Assembly: GCA_025345505.1 (NCBI GenBank)
Contig: JANVCC010000021.1
Coordinates: 1,818,450 to 1,882,449 of the forward strand
Direction of reading: 5' to 3'
DNA length: 64,000 nucleotides
Origin: Todiramphus chloris collaris
Taxonomy: Eukaryota; Chordata; Aves; Coraciiformes; Alcedinidae
Shown: one piece after another, positions 24,522-37,698 of the stretch
Position numbering within the stretch: position 1 is the first letter of the stretch
Layout of the letters: every line of letters begins with the position of its first letter
The notes under the pieces: generated by a model
The model's input: only the letters and a program-made list of their open reading frames with translations
Database searches by the model: none
Told to the model about the DNA's origin: nothing
Position numbers and translations under genes: made by a program

Positions 24522-25569
24522 TTCCGTGTTTATATTGCAGTCTATTTTTCAGACTTTGGAAGTGTGGTGGTTTTGATGCTCTGAAAGTGAAGTCAGAACA
24601 TTTAAACATTTCAGACTTCACTTTAACCTTCTCTGAGGCATTGGGATACTGCACTTGATTAAATTGTGTTATTACTCATTTAGAGAAGTCTTGAGATGAT
24701 TATTTGGTTTGTCTTTTTTTACCTAATAAAACATTCTAAAAGCTGTTTTTTAATTGTTGTTGGTTTTTAGAATTTCCCTGGTGACTGTTCATGCTCATAA
24801 GGCTTTTGTCTGCTTTTCTCTGTCAGCTGGAATTTGAGGCAGTCCATACACAGCAGACAATAAGTTCTAGTGGAAATGTTGTTTTGTTCCATTTTTCTCC
24901 TGTGTTTTAGTGCTAACCAAGAAGAATCATGAGGGCACAGGCCATTTCATCTCTCTTGGAGAGTCAGTGAGACACTTCTGAAAGGAATGTCTCTTGTTCT
25001 CACTGAGGAAGGCATGAAATTTTTTCCTTTCCATTTCACTGAACTAACACGTGTTGTCCCTGGCACATCTTCCTTAGTGTCACCGCTCCTGAAGCACAAG
25101 TCCTTGCCCAGTTTCACCCTGTTTCTTTCAAGGATTTCTTGGATAAGAACACGTGAATAGTGGGTTAAGCACGTGCACTGCACAACTACTCTTGGGTCAA
25201 CTGGAGTATCTGGGATTGCGCAGTCAGTCAGCACGTGCCCAGAAAGCCCAACTCAGTTTCAAACTCACCCTAGCTTTGGAGCACGTATCTCTCAAGGAAC
25301 ATTTGTCCGGTGCCGTTTGTATATCCAGCAGCAACTGGTATTGCTCCAGCTGGGCTGTTGCACAGCTGGGATTCTTGGGTAGGTGTTCTCAGTCTGCCAG
25401 AGAATCTTCCCAGGAGGAAGATCTAAAGAGATATTTTGCCGGCAGGTTGACAAAAGCTTCTTGAATGTTGAAGATGTTTCCTTGGCTTATTGTATTACAG
25501 AGCAGTGTGATTTAGCAAGCTTAATGTTTTGACATGCTGTGCTTTGTTCTGTTTTTATATTTTCTGCAG
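24522..25569. other. Intron before exon b
   Basis: Unique sequence with short chance frames only. Confidence 0.6.
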
Positions 25570-25676
25570 TGTACATAAAAGTGGAAAAAAGGATGGGCTG
25601 TTCAAAGAAAATCTCCTGTTACGTGGATGTACCATTAGAAATACAGAGGAGGTTGCAGGAATAGTAATCTATGCAG
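25570..25676 (+). CDS. ATP10A: ATP10A exon b: end of actuator domain
   Basis: This 107-base exon follows acceptor 'tttctgcag'. Its first base completes the split codon from the previous exon (ATT, Ile). It encodes [19 protein letters not shown] and then [16 protein letters not shown], matching the P4 consensus N-L-L-L-R-G-C-x-x-x-N-T that closes the actuator domain before M3. It ends one base into the glycine codon of the GHETK motif. The donor GTAGAA is weaker than most in this gene, and the next intron is only 103 bases, consistent with intron-definition splicing (inference). Confidence 0.95.
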
Positions 25677-25779
25677 GTAGAAGCTGTTTTCTGATCAGGC
25701 ATAACACCTTTCTCTAGTTTCCTTAAGATAATAACCAAAAATACCCGTATGACATCACTTGATGCAATTGCTTCTGCAG

Positions 25780-25911
25780 GGCACGAGACCAAAGCTTTGT
25801 TAAATAATAACGGACCCCGTTACAAACGCAGTAAGCTCGAAAGACAGATGAATGCTGATGTCCTTTGGTGCGTCCTCATACTTCTGATCATGTGTCTGTT
25901 TTCTGCCATCG
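25780..25911 (+). CDS. ATP10A: ATP10A exon c: M3 and lead-in
   Basis: This 132-base exon follows 'cttctgcag' and uses donor GTAAGT. It encodes [20 protein letters not shown], the family-typical link between the actuator domain and M3. A hydrophobic run then follows, [19 protein letters not shown], which is transmembrane segment M3. The split glycine codon at each end matches its neighbours (one base left over at both). No deviations from the expected ATP10A pattern are visible. Confidence 0.96.
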
Positions 25912-28375
25912 GTAAGTGCTCTTTAAAAGTAAAAACTGAAGTATCAGACTCTCTTGAGATTCATGCTCTTAGCTTTATCAAAAGCATATGTGTCTGCCAA
26001 AAGATGAAATCCACAAAGCTGCCTCCGTGCTCGCTTCTGTTGTGTTTTCTTCTTTGAAATAAAGATGCCTTGATACATAAGCTCATCTAAGTAGCTTCTT
26101 AGTTTCAATCAAATATGTGCATTTAGTATCAGAGGTCTGATAGTGCTACCTTTGAGAGGATCCAACAACATCAAATCCAAAATAAGCTACTTTATAAGTA
26201 GTGCCCTCAAAATTACAGGTGCTAGACCATAACACGCCCTTAATCAGACAACAACACAATTTATGAGCAGAGAATAAACATAATTAGCACAGTGCTATTC
26301 CCCAGTACTATTTATTCAACCCACGGCCCAGTTCACAACGTTGACACCCTGTCCTTAAGGCAGCAGCTTTAACATAGGAGAAAAAATTGGAAGTCTAAAC
26401 CTGCATAAATCTGAGTAGAAGACTCTACATTTCGTGAGGTGTTTAAGGAAATGCTGAGGTTCAGGTTAGTACATTTCAGACCTTTTTATTTTCTATTCAT
26501 TGTCGAGAAAGAATTGATTTTTATGTTTGGCACCCAAGATGATTCTTTAAATACGGCTTTTGAATTCCATATCCTTCATGTTTGTGTGTTCTGTAATGTT
26601 TGTGTGTGCGTCGTGTGGCGTGAACACCAGAACGTGTCCTGGCAACCATGGTGTAGTTTAATAACAAGCTTAGGCCATTTCAATACATTGCCACATCCCT
26701 TTTTCCAGGTATTGTTAAATGCTACTTAAAGATAAGTTTTTCCAGCTGTGAATCAGCTTATTTGTTTCCACTGAGTTTGTAACTCTCTTGTTGGAGCATC
26801 TTGGTGTTGGGGAGCCCAGGCCTCAAGGCTGAAGTCTCCTGGTAGGCTTTAATTGCAGGGAGTCAGTGCCCACAGGCATCCCCTCTGCCACTTCAGCCCA
26901 GGATGTTCTGCAGTGGCTTCAGGTCAGCTGGACCTCCTGAGATGCTGTGACTGTGATCAAGAGGAAGGAAGTGGCACACAGTAGGTGTCACACACCCCCT
27001 CCCTTCTGTCACTTCTGCTGCAAGGCTGGAAGCCACCAGCAGAGAGACAGAGCAAAATGCTGGAGGTGGTAACAACCAAAAACCAGCTGGGAAGAAATTT
27101 GTTTGAGCCCTTGGAAACCAGTGGCAACTGGTGCTTCAAGATGTGCAAAGCTGGGTCCTGTAAGAGTCCGGCGATTTTTATACCTGCTGTCTAGAAAATA
27201 AAAGCAGAGGTACCACATTTAACTAATTCTTTTGAAAATCTGAGTCAGGACGTTTATAAAACAAGTCTTGGTGTAGGTGGTTCTTCAGCGTGGGGCTTCC
27301 CATGTCTGCTCTCAGGAATAAAAATGCACACTTCAATAAAAACCTCAGTACAGTGATGCACTCACGGTGGGATTACAAGGACAAAACCATTTGCTCACTT
27401 GGCTTAAGCATTGTTTTCACTTTTGAAGAGTTCAATGCTGTGCTTATTATGTATCAAGACGTAAAGGACCTCGTGAGATGTGACTTACAAAAGACTGCTT
27501 TTAAAGTAGCAGCTTTTTTATTTCTGACGTATAGTGAAGATAGTTCGAATGCTTCTTAATGTGGGGGAATTCTTCCTTGGTTTTTTTAGGTTTAAAAACA
27601 CCAGGCGTATCATTTTAGGTGTTTCAGGACTGCATATCCTAGTGCTGTACTTTAAAAGGCAACTTTCTGTCTCTTTTACAAGAAGGTCATTTTCCCAAAC
27701 TACTACTATTACTACTACTAATAATAACAGTAATAACGGAAATAACCACCTCATCTGTATTTAGTTATCATCACAATTAATAAAAGCAAAAACACACACA
27801 CAAAAAAAACCCCACAAAATAATCCATTTTGAGCAAGGCTTACGATTCCTTCTGCTCTTAGCTCCTCAGCTTCCAAGTCAGCTTGACTTTGCTGATGCTG
27901 TTGCTTCATTAGTTCTGTAGAGGTGGTGGGTAAGATTCACACATTAAGATGAAAGTCTCTCCTGACGTTATCCAGATGAAACTAGTTTAGTGATAGCTGG
28001 GTAGAGGTATACACAGCGTGGCCAATGGGCTTCTTTCATTTTAACACATCAAATGTCACTGAAGTGCATCTTTTTTTGAAGTAGTTTGCTGATTACAGAA
28101 AGAGCCTAAGCTACTGATTGAGACGAGCCAGCTCTTTATTTTGATAAAATTATATGAAATGATGTCCTTAGGGCCAGACAAACCCCTATCCCAAAGCCCA
28201 AATCTCAAGGCAGGAAAAAAACTATAGTTGGGGGGGCATTTTTTCAAAAGTCATGCAGAATAGTTGAAAACAAATAACACTTCCCCACGTAACTCAACCC
28301 TAAGAACAAATACATACCAGAAACATTTTTCCTTGGAGTTAATTTGCCTTTTTCTCTCTTTCAACTTTTCTGCAG
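25912..28375. other. Intron c-d, free of CR1
   Basis: Apart from the microsatellite at 27700 I see no element in these 2.5 kb. Confidence 0.65.
27700..27747. repeat. Trinucleotide microsatellite
   Basis: Interrupted (ACT)n followed by (AAT)n and AAC units. Confidence 0.9.
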
Positions 28376-28509
28376 GTCATGGCCTATGGGTATGGCAATA
28401 CGGTGAGAAGAAGAAACCAATTTTTGATGTTCCGGGGCCTGATGGCAAATATTTGTCTCCTGTTTTAGCTTCAGTATATTTATTTCTGACAGCAATCATT
28501 GTTTTCCAG
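28376..28509 (+). CDS. ATP10A: ATP10A exon d: M3-M4 lumenal loop and start of M4
   Basis: This 134-base exon follows acceptor 'cttttctgcag' and ends in phase 0 at CAG|GTAATC. It encodes GHGLWVWQYGEKKKPIFDVP, a short exoplasmic loop (GPDGKYLSP), and the hydrophobic run VLASVYLFLTAIIVFQ that begins M4. The loop is the most variable part of this region between species, so its sequence carries little functional weight. Confidence 0.95.
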
Positions 28510-29287
28510 GTAATCAAGTTGTACATGCTGTCACCTCTGTCCGTAGTTTGCTGTAATCAAGCTATCAATGTACAGTATGTTTAGTATCTCTTCTACTACT
28601 AAAGCATGTAAGCCACACACTCTGCCACTTATAACTCCCCAGCCTTGGAGAAGATCTTGAGGTGGTTCTCCACCCCTGGGGCAGCAAGTGTGCTGGACAC
28701 TTGTCCAACTAAAAGCATACTGTGACCTTCCCTGTGACTGCAGAAATACTGATGGGTCCTTCCTCTTCCTAACTCGATGGCATGAGGGCACGCTCTGCCC
28801 CCATGTTTACTGGACTCTTAGCCCAAGGGGTCAACCTCAGGTGTCCCCAGGTGCTTTCAGCAGTTGTCCAGCTGAGCACACTGTTACCTGGCTAATGGGG
28901 TCAGTAGCTTGGAATTAGTGGGTAGGGAAGCCAAGCAGCTGGGATCCCTTTCTAGGGAAGGGTGCCCAAACCACAGCACTATACCAGCTATTAGGAAGGA
29001 AATTAACTTCATTCCAGCTGAAACCAGGATACATTATTAGCCTAAAAAAGATTTGCTTCTGTCCAAGTTTTGATAAACACTCTTCTAGACATAATAGTGC
29101 ATCTCATCTCTGCAGTACACCGTGTTTTCCTCATCTAACAGCAAATAAATTAGTATAAACATAGTAACTTTGCAGTAGATGCTTGAAGTCCACAGACTCG
29201 TTATGTTCTAATCCTAAGTTAACTAGATCTTACTAATTCATTGTATCCTCCCTTTTGTTTTCTCCTAATTCTCTTTGTGTTATCTAG

Positions 29288-29540
29288 GTTATGATTCCAA
29301 TTTCTTTGTATGTATCCATCGAAATAGTTAAAATCTGCCAAGTGTACTTCATTCATCAAGATAAAGATTTATATGATGAAGAAACAGACTCTCAGCTGCA
29401 GTGCCGAGCTTTAAATATCACGGAGGACTTGGGTCAGGTGCAGTTTATCTTTTCAGACAAGACTGGGACACTTACTGAAAACAAGATGGTTTTCCGAAGA
29501 TGCACCGTTTCTGGAATAGAGTATTCCCATGATGACAACG
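29288..29540 (+). CDS. ATP10A: ATP10A exon e: M4 PISL motif and phosphorylation site DKTGT
   Basis: This 253-base exon holds the catalytic core. It opens with [15 protein letters not shown]: the PISL motif in M4 is the P4-ATPase counterpart of the ion-binding PEGL of other P-type pumps and is part of the lipid path. The [20 protein letters not shown] segment leads into [13 protein letters not shown]; the aspartate phosphorylated during the cycle is the codon at 29456-29458. [12 protein letters not shown] follows. The exon ends one base into an alanine codon, donor GTGAGC. A CR1 copy starts about 90 bases downstream, and the following intron is the longest complete one, 11 kb. Confidence 0.98.
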
Positions 29541-29627
29541 GTGAGCTTATCATCTTGTTTCCTATCAAACAGTTGTACTTTGGGCAATCTTAAGTAGATA
29601 TAAAAATTACACTGATCTTAAATGCCT

Positions 29628-30133
29628 TGAGTATTGTGTCCAGTTTTGGGCACCTCAATACAAGAGAGATATTGAGGTGCTGGAGTGAGTGCAGAGGAGG
29701 CAACGAAGCTGGTCAAGGGACTGGAGAATAAATCTTATCAAGAGCAATTGAAGGAGCTGGGAGTGTTTAGTTTGAGGAAGAGGAGGCTGAGGGGAGCCCT
29801 CATCACTCTCTACAACTCCCTGAAAGGACATTGGAGAGAGGTTGGTCTGGGCTCTTTTCACAGGTAATGAGCCATAGAACCAGAGGGAATGGATTCAAGC
29901 TGCACCATGGGAGGGTTACACTGGACAGCAGGGAAAAATTGTTCACAGCAAGAGGAGTCAGACACTGGAACGGGCTGCCCAGGGAGGGGGTTGAGTCCCC
30001 AGCCCTGGATGTGTTTGAGGGTCATTTAGATGTGGTGTTGGGGGACATGGTTTAGGGGGGAACTTTGCAGAGTAGGGTTAATGGTTGGACTCGATGATCC
30101 CAAGGGGCTTTTCCAACCTGAATGGTTCTATGA
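29628..30133 (+). mobile_element. CR1 LINE 3' fragment, class C-like, with ORF2 remnant
   Basis: It starts 'cttgagtattgtgtccagtt' and ends 'ggttctatgata'. It reads [20 protein letters not shown] and, in another frame, [20 protein letters not shown]. It lies about 90 bases after ATP10A exon e. Confidence 0.95.
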
Positions 30134-33100
30134 TAAATCAAAAAGAAACAAAAAAAGAAACAAACAAACAGAAAAGCACAAAAGAAATTGCACGTATCCC
30201 CTCAGCAACCTCTGTAATAGCTGTTTTCAGGTTAGTGTGATTTGATGGCTGTGCTCAGCTAAACAATGACAATCTTATCGGAGTGTTCTGAAACATCTAC
30301 AGTATGTTGTCAAATTAAAGCTTCTGGCTTTAGCCCCTGAGACAACAAAGCACTTGAGCACATGGCTAATTGAAATGAATCGTAATAGTGCTGCTGGTAT
30401 CACATTTGTTTGGTGCCTTTGTCCTGTGAAAAATCCCATTTTTAAGCATATAGTCAGATTAGGGCTTGACTGAAGGCATGGAGCAGGAGTATCCTTTTGT
30501 GCTGAGCAGTAAATCTAATCAAAGCTGCTGCTTTTCATATTAGTGAGAAAGATAATCTGATCTACAAGCATATTTTCTGTTACCTTTGTCAGATTCTTTG
30601 CAGTGCTTCTGCGTTAAGGTGTCGTCAGTGCTGTATGAACACTGCAGTCGAGAGAACATGCCCAAGTGTCAGGTTCTTGAAACACTAAAAAGCCACTCCT
30701 TGTGACAAGGGAATGTGAGGGCTGTCATCCCCGTGTCAGCTCATCACCTTTTAAAATTATGAAGTGATTTCCTGCTTTGTGATTTGTTGGTAATTTTCCT
30801 CTAATGTTATTTTCCTCTAATATTTTGTTATCATTTTGGACATAACAGATCTTCACTCTTCAAACCATCCTCTGCTGTGTACAGGGAAATAATGATAGCT
30901 ACAGTATTGCATTCCTATTTGCAAGAAAAAATATGTCTTAATCTACATAACACACAAAGATCACTGATGCAAAGTTTTCTCAAAGACCATTAGAGGACTT
31001 CAGCTGACAACTAAGGTAGAGAAGAAGAGAAACAATCAAAAGAGACTGGAAGATCTAAAACGTGCTTTAGTGAGATCATAAGATTCCATGTTGAAGTTTT
31101 GGTTTATGGAGGGATTGTTCTTTTTTTTTTCTCCTGTTTTAGAGTAATACTGGACCTTACATTTAAATCCCTCTTTTTCAAGAAACTAAGTGTTTGGGGA
31201 GTGTTATTATCCCAGTGTTACAGAAAGAACTTAAACAGGGAGGAGCTGTCACTTCCAACCTCTGTACTGTAAGAAAGAGAAAAGAATTAGAATTAAGAGG
31301 ATATTTCTGGACTCCTGATTCTGCTTTTGACACTCTGATTAGTCCTTCTTTTCTTTTTTCTTTTTCCCTGCCATTGATGGCTTGCTTATTTATACTAATT
31401 TCAGAGTGTGTTCTGTTCCTTGCAAGGAGTGATGATGGCACTGCCAACTAAAACAGTGCAGAAAGGGTATTTTTATGAGCTTGGTATCATCACCTACTAC
31501 ATAGGTTGAACTCAGGCTCCTGAATTTGAGTTTCCAGTCTTTTTTTTTTCAAATGTAATGCATTTAAAAGAAATTTAGGGTTGTGGATGCTTTCCTCTTC
31601 TGATTTCAGATTACAATATAGATGTTAGAGAAAACAGAGTGAATCTCACTACAAACAGAAGTGCCAAATAAGTACATAAAATAAACTGATTCTTTTCACA
31701 TGTGGCTCTGTTTGGGCTTTCATGTAAATCACAGTCAGTATAAGATTTCTGACAAATAAGGTTTTTATTGAGACAGAATTTTTAGATACTATTTTATACA
31801 CAGTATTTTATTCTCTTTTTTTTTCACCTTCTGCAGAAAATAGGGGGTTTTATCTGTCATTCTATATATAAATGCTGGTAATTTCTCTGATTTTGTTCCC
31901 TATAATCAGGATCCGTAACATAAGAAAAACTATTCTTCGTTCAGGTCTTTTGTTGGCTTTGTTCTCCAGTCTCATTTTCTAACTCTCTTAGATTTTCTGC
32001 TGCTGAAACCATCCTTTTTAGATGCAGTAAAATGTCTGTCACAGCTCTTTCTGGTTTTAGGGAGTGCATCAACATCTCATTGCTGCGTGCTTACTTGAGA
32101 ATGATTTGTCAGCTGCTTTCCCATGTGTTGTACCAGAGGATCTGAATTCCCCTTCTGAGGTTTTGGGGCATATGTTCTGACTGATGCCATCCTGCTCTGC
32201 ACATCAGGTTTTGCTGAAGTTTTCATTAATTAGAAAACTCTAAAATCTATCACTTATCGAGTGATCTGATACGTGCAAGAAAACCAAGTACAATGCACCT
32301 GCCTTTTCTTCCCTATTTCAAAGATGGTATGTGGTTTTCTTCACTTATCTGAGCAATCTTTCTGGTGTAGTGGTTTGTTACTTGGAAGCAAACTCTGAAC
32401 AGCACTTTAGATGAAGAAATGAATTTAAGATTGTTGTACACAGGTCAAGATTCAAAACCTGAAGATAACATGTCATTTCCTACTTTAAAAGCAGATAGCT
32501 CAGAATGGAAATACCCTCGTTCTGAGCTCTTTAGCGTAAGATTATTTTTCTGCTATGTCTGGGTAGCAGTGCCTGCTATTCCAGTTGCTTGATGCTTCTC
32601 ATGATAAGATCCTGCTTTCAGTTATGGATAGCTTTACAAAACTTTGTTTGGTTCAAGTTTTCCATGCCAGATGTTTGCCTCAGGCCTGAATTCTGGGGGG
32701 AGAAATTTCAGTCAGAACAGCTCCATTCAGCCATATCCAAGAACAAGGCTGAGATGTAACACACTTTTTTCCCCATGCTAAGAACTTCTGGCAGATTTTC
32801 CTCTCAAGTCATCTAGAGGCCTTATATTCTGGGGCTCATCCGTGAACACACACAAAGGGAGAAAGTTATGCCCACAATGGCAGATTGAGGTCTGAAATGC
32901 CCTCATTTTGGAACTTTTCATTTTCTGCTGAAGCATTTTTGCCTCATAATCTAGGACTGCTGCCTCTCTGTAATGACTCAGTCGACAGGTTGTGCGTAGC
33001 CTTCACAAATTTTCTGCATTCTAAGCTTTTCTCCCTAAAATTTGTTCACAGTTAGGAGGAGTTATCCCATTCTTTTCCACAGGGATCATTATACTACGTT

Positions 33101-33430
33101 TGTCACCATCATCATCATATCCATGGATCATGGAGTTCCTTCCACCAGTGCATTAAAGCAATGCATGTGACTTTCCATACGTGTAGCTTGGTCTTTCTCC
33201 TTTTCCTCTCCCTGTGGACACAGTGCACGATTAGTTTGGGTTAGTGGGCTGCTTCAAAGCCATACCCTACGCTGTGTTAGGTGTGGGGTATTTGAGGAGA
33301 CATGTATTATTCTTGAGTGGTGGGAGTGTCCTTGTTTTCATCAGAAGTTTGTTCCACACAGCCATGTCAATCCCCCGTGTGAAAGGTGAGCTTTATGATT
33401 ACAAGGCGAAGTTCTGGTTTGCATCAGACA
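30134..33430. other. Long intron e-f, unique part
   Basis: 3.3 kb of AT-rich sequence with no CR1 and no convincing frame. Confidence 0.6.
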
Positions 33431-33443
33431 TGGGCACCTTCAT

Positions 33444-34147
33444 AGAATCATAGCATTGTCAGGGTTGGAAGAGACCTTAAAGCTCATCCAGTTCCAACCC
33501 CCTGCCATAGGCAGGGACACCTCCCACTAGAGCAGGTTGCTCACAGCCCCAGCCAGCCTGGGCTTAAACACTTCCAAGGATGGGGCTTCCACCACCTCTC
33601 TGGGCAACCTGTGCCAGTGTCTCACCACCCTCATGGGGAAGAAATTCTCTCTACTGTCCAACCTGAATCAACCTATCTCTAGTTTTAATCCATCCCCTCC
33701 AGTCCTGTCACTGCCCCACAGCCTAACAAGTCCCTCCCCAGCTTTCTTGTAGCCCCTTCAGACACTGGAAGGCCACAATAAGGTCTCCCCAGAGCCTTCT
33801 CTTCTCCAGCCTGAACAACCCCAGCTCTCTCAGTCTGTGCTCACAGGAGAGGTGCTCCAGCCCTCTGAGCATCCTCGTGGCCCTTCTCTGGACACGATCC
33901 AGCACATCCACAGCCTTCCTGTAACAGGGGCTCCAGAGCTGGACGCAGTGCTCCAGGTGAGGTCTCCCCAGAGTGGAGCAGAGGGGGAGAATCCCCTCCC
34001 TCGCCCTGCGGGCCACGCTTCTCTTGATGCAGCCCAGGACACGATTGGCCCTCTGGGCTGCAAGAGCAACTGATGGCTCATGGTGAGCTTCTCATCCACC
34101 AGCACTCCCAAGTCCTTTTCTTCAGGGCTGCTCTCAAACCAGTCACC
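33444..34147 (-). mobile_element. CR1 LINE insertion, class B, with 13-bp target-site duplication
   Basis: A 704-base 5'-truncated copy flanked by perfect 13-base direct repeats 'tgggcaccttcat' at 33431-33443 and 34148-34160. The minus strand reads LGRPHLEHCVQLWSPCYRK and [19 protein letters not shown]. The inner side of the left repeat overlaps the 3' octamer. Confidence 0.96.
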
Positions 34148-34160
34148 TGGGCACCTTCAT

Positions 34161-37100
34161 CACAGTTTTCATCACAGAGCCTAATGTAGACCTTATGCAG
34201 GGTTGAAACAATTAAATGCTTTTTAAACTAAAGACTTAGTACTTTTTTTTTGAGGAAGTATAGGGAAGAAGGGGCGGGTTTTGTTAATTTTCTGGAGAAA
34301 ACATTTTCCTCCAGAATTCTCTACTAGCTTTAAATTTCTTCTGAGGCTGGTGGCAGTACGCCCAGGAGTACTGCATTGTTTTAGTCTAGACAAGAGGTGA
34401 CAAAAACATGAATAATAGAGGCTAGTAAATCGCACCAGAGTGGGACAGAATCTCTTGGCCAACTGGAGGTAGTACAAAGTATTACTCACGGGTACAACTA
34501 TGCAAGAGCTTAGCACCAAAGTGGGATCCAGGAGAGCTTGTGAAGGCTGTGAGGGAAAGTGTGAGCTTCCTCAGCAACAGTTCCATGATGCAAGCTGGAT
34601 CAAATATTCCTCATTCTTGAGGTCAGATGTAATATTTTGATGGTGGATTATGCAGCCATTGGGGTCAAACTACGGGAGCTCATGCTACCCATTTGGGCCC
34701 TGTGGAGACTACGTTGATAGGGATGGAATTCCTGTTGGCTAAGTTTAGATGTTTGTATGGATGGTAGTCATCTGGTGACTTTGCAGTGACTGGAGAAAAT
34801 GAAGCATTTGTGGGATGTGGTTCATCAGACCTGTTTTAGACACCTGTGTTTGCTGTCTAATGTGTGTTCATTTCTCAGTGGTTTAGAACTCTAAATACAG
34901 GTGAAGGGAATTCCCACCTCACATCAGTGTGACCTACCTTCTTAAATCTGTTCTGTTGTCTCCTTCAAAGCTTCTTCTTGATTTGCAGAGAGTTAATTCA
35001 GGACCAGGGTATATCATGGACCACTCCAGTGAAAGAATGATTGTCCCATTCAGAAATGTCCTGGGCATTTATGGAATGCCCATTGGCACTATACTCCGGG
35101 TAAATCCCAGAATTATTCTTCCAATCAGCACTCCCTCCTAACCCAAAAGAATGAACGTTAGCACCAAAAAAATAAAAGAAATAAAAATTGAATTGTTTCC
35201 TGATGTGTAAAACTACATTGCCATTCCATAGCTCTTTCCTTCAGGCTGGGAGCCAGCTCCAAACAATTCTTGGAACTACCCATGGCCTCAAGTCTGTCTG
35301 CTAATCCCAGAGACAGTAGGTGCCCAAAAGCTGACTGTGCTTCTGAAGTTCTTATATGATTTAGCTACAACCAGATGCTCTTGGCCTGACGTTTGTCCTG
35401 GTTGTTTTCCAAATGCTGAATTAATCACACTCTTGCCTATGGGATGTGATCTCTGGTTTTTTCAAGTTTTAGCCACCCATTGTATGGAACCTTTGACGAT
35501 TCACAAGTTGAATCTCCGTGAATGCAACCACACAATTTTTCAACCATGGATTTTTTCATTCTTTGCATTCCTTCACCTTCCTTCCAATAACTAGGAAAAA
35601 AAAAAAATAGACAACATAAGAAGAGAAGTTTATGAGGGTGAAGGCAGATGATTAAAACCGTGCAGTTCTCTCGCCTAGCAAAGTTTCTTAACTACTAAAT
35701 CTGAGGAAGAAGGAGTTTCTTTCTATTTTTCTTTGATGAAGATTGGTCAGTAGCTAATTTTCATAGGAAGTGCAAAATATTTTTTTTAAATCTCTTTCTT
35801 AGTTTGGGAGGCTTTTTTTGAAGTGGGCTTTTTGTATGTAATCAAGGGAACATAGTCTGCACGTTCCAGCCACGTTGTAGGAAACAAAAAAACCAAAACA
35901 AATAAAAAAATAAAAAACCCCAACAATGTAGGAATCAAGAAAACTTTCTCTAAATACAGCTGTTGCTTCCAAAGGGACATCTCATCTGCTACCTTTACAA
36001 TTTGAAAATATCCTCAGAAATCAGGATGCTCCATTTAGGCCTTCCCTAGAGAGATCACAACCATTAGCAGAACTGGGTGCTTCAGGCACCCCGTGTAGCT
36101 TGCTTGAAGTTCCTCTTTGCAGTAGTTACTGCTTTTTGAAAAACTTTGATTGGCAAATGAGCAGACAGCCAGTGCCAGCAGATGTAGAACCAAGTACACT
36201 GGGAGTCCTCCAGCAGTAGCCCCATTTTAAATCCTACAGAAGACAGAGTAACTCACATTTAGAGCCAGGTAATACTTTTTTTTCTAAGCATATAGAAAAA
36301 ATATGAAGAAAATTAGGAATGATCTCCAGTTTTAAGTGGAGTAAAGAGCTCTCAATGAAGGTCTTAAGGTTGTTCATTGTAAGCCTCTGGGGATGCCAGG
36401 GGGCGAGAGGAAGGAAACTCTTGGTGTTTTTCCAATCTCAAGACTTGAAATTATGGGGAAGTTATATTATGGGGAAGTTGTTGCAAAGTAAATCAAGTTA
36501 GGATTATGGCAGCACACTTCTGCAGATTTATAGCATGCTAGCTGCTTGGCACTCTCTTTATGGAGACACCAGAGTGCACTTCCAAGTAAAATAAGCTCAC
36601 ACTCATAAAATAATAAGGAAATAAGGCACTGTGGTGGTCTTAGTACTGCGCATGTAGAGTCACTTCACACGAGTTCAGTCACAGCCTTATTCAATGGTTT
36701 GGGGTGAAGTAGAGTCCCCACACCAACAGCTGAATTATTCTGGGTTAGGGGGTCTGCAGTTTCATGGTGCTTGAAGGGAAGTTCTTTGGGGTTTCCTGAT
36801 CCCATCTGGCTAGTTAGTGGAACATCTGGCTGTGTGGCAACAGTGTCTCCGTCAGCCTGCACAATGGATGCGGAGTTAACACGGAAAGTAAAACAAAAGC
36901 AAGCAAAAGCCCCCAAAATAAATAAAAAGGTCTTTTAAAATCAAAGAATGCCTCTTCAAATGCTTAGCAGCTAGTACAGGGATTTTATTTATAGCTTACT
37001 GTTGACTTCTGGAAGATGGAAGAGAGTTCATGGAAAAAAAGTATTAATTATTGTTTCTTCTTTGTGCCGTAAATATAAAACGAGCATGGATAGGAAATGA

Positions 37101-37698
37101 ATTGCATCGCTCTGCTTCACAGAGTTGTTTGTGTCTTTGCCCTTAATAAAAAAAAAAAATACTCCTCTCTCAGACAAAAGATGAAGGTCATCGATCTGCA
37201 GCGCTGAAACTGAAAAGCATCCCCGAACAATCTCTTTCGGGTTATAACGTTCGTAGGGAAAGGTTCTGAAGTGGAGAGGGCTGAGTGGGTGGAGAGAACA
37301 GCTTGTTCCCAGCAAAGCACGCTGTTCGCAGCTCGAGCCTTCCGACCTTTGGCCACAACATGACAATTGGACCAGGTTTCATTATTCCTTCAAACTTCTT
37401 AATTCTTGCTGCATAATGCGTTAAGGCTGCGCTTCAGAAAACATTGCAAGGTGCTAAGGCTTGTTTTTTATCACCAAGCTTGGTATAAACTGCAACCACA
37501 CCATTTGCATCCAAAGAATTCCATTTGACTCATTTCAGTGAGATTCTAGTCTTGTATCTACTTTCCCTTTTTTTCTCCTTTTTCTGAGTGGCAGGAACAA
37601 TTAAACAAATGTGCTACAGCAAAAACCTGTATAGAGAGCAAGAGATCTCTGATATTACATGGACTAGAAAGGACCGTGCTATTGGTATACTGCTAATC
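34161..37698. other. Long intron e-f, unique part with one coding-like minus-strand stretch
   Basis: No CR1. At 36662-36861 the minus strand has an acceptor-like 'catccattgtgcag' and an open stretch ending NKAVTELV-stop. The product is unrecognised and it is probably chance. Confidence 0.4.
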
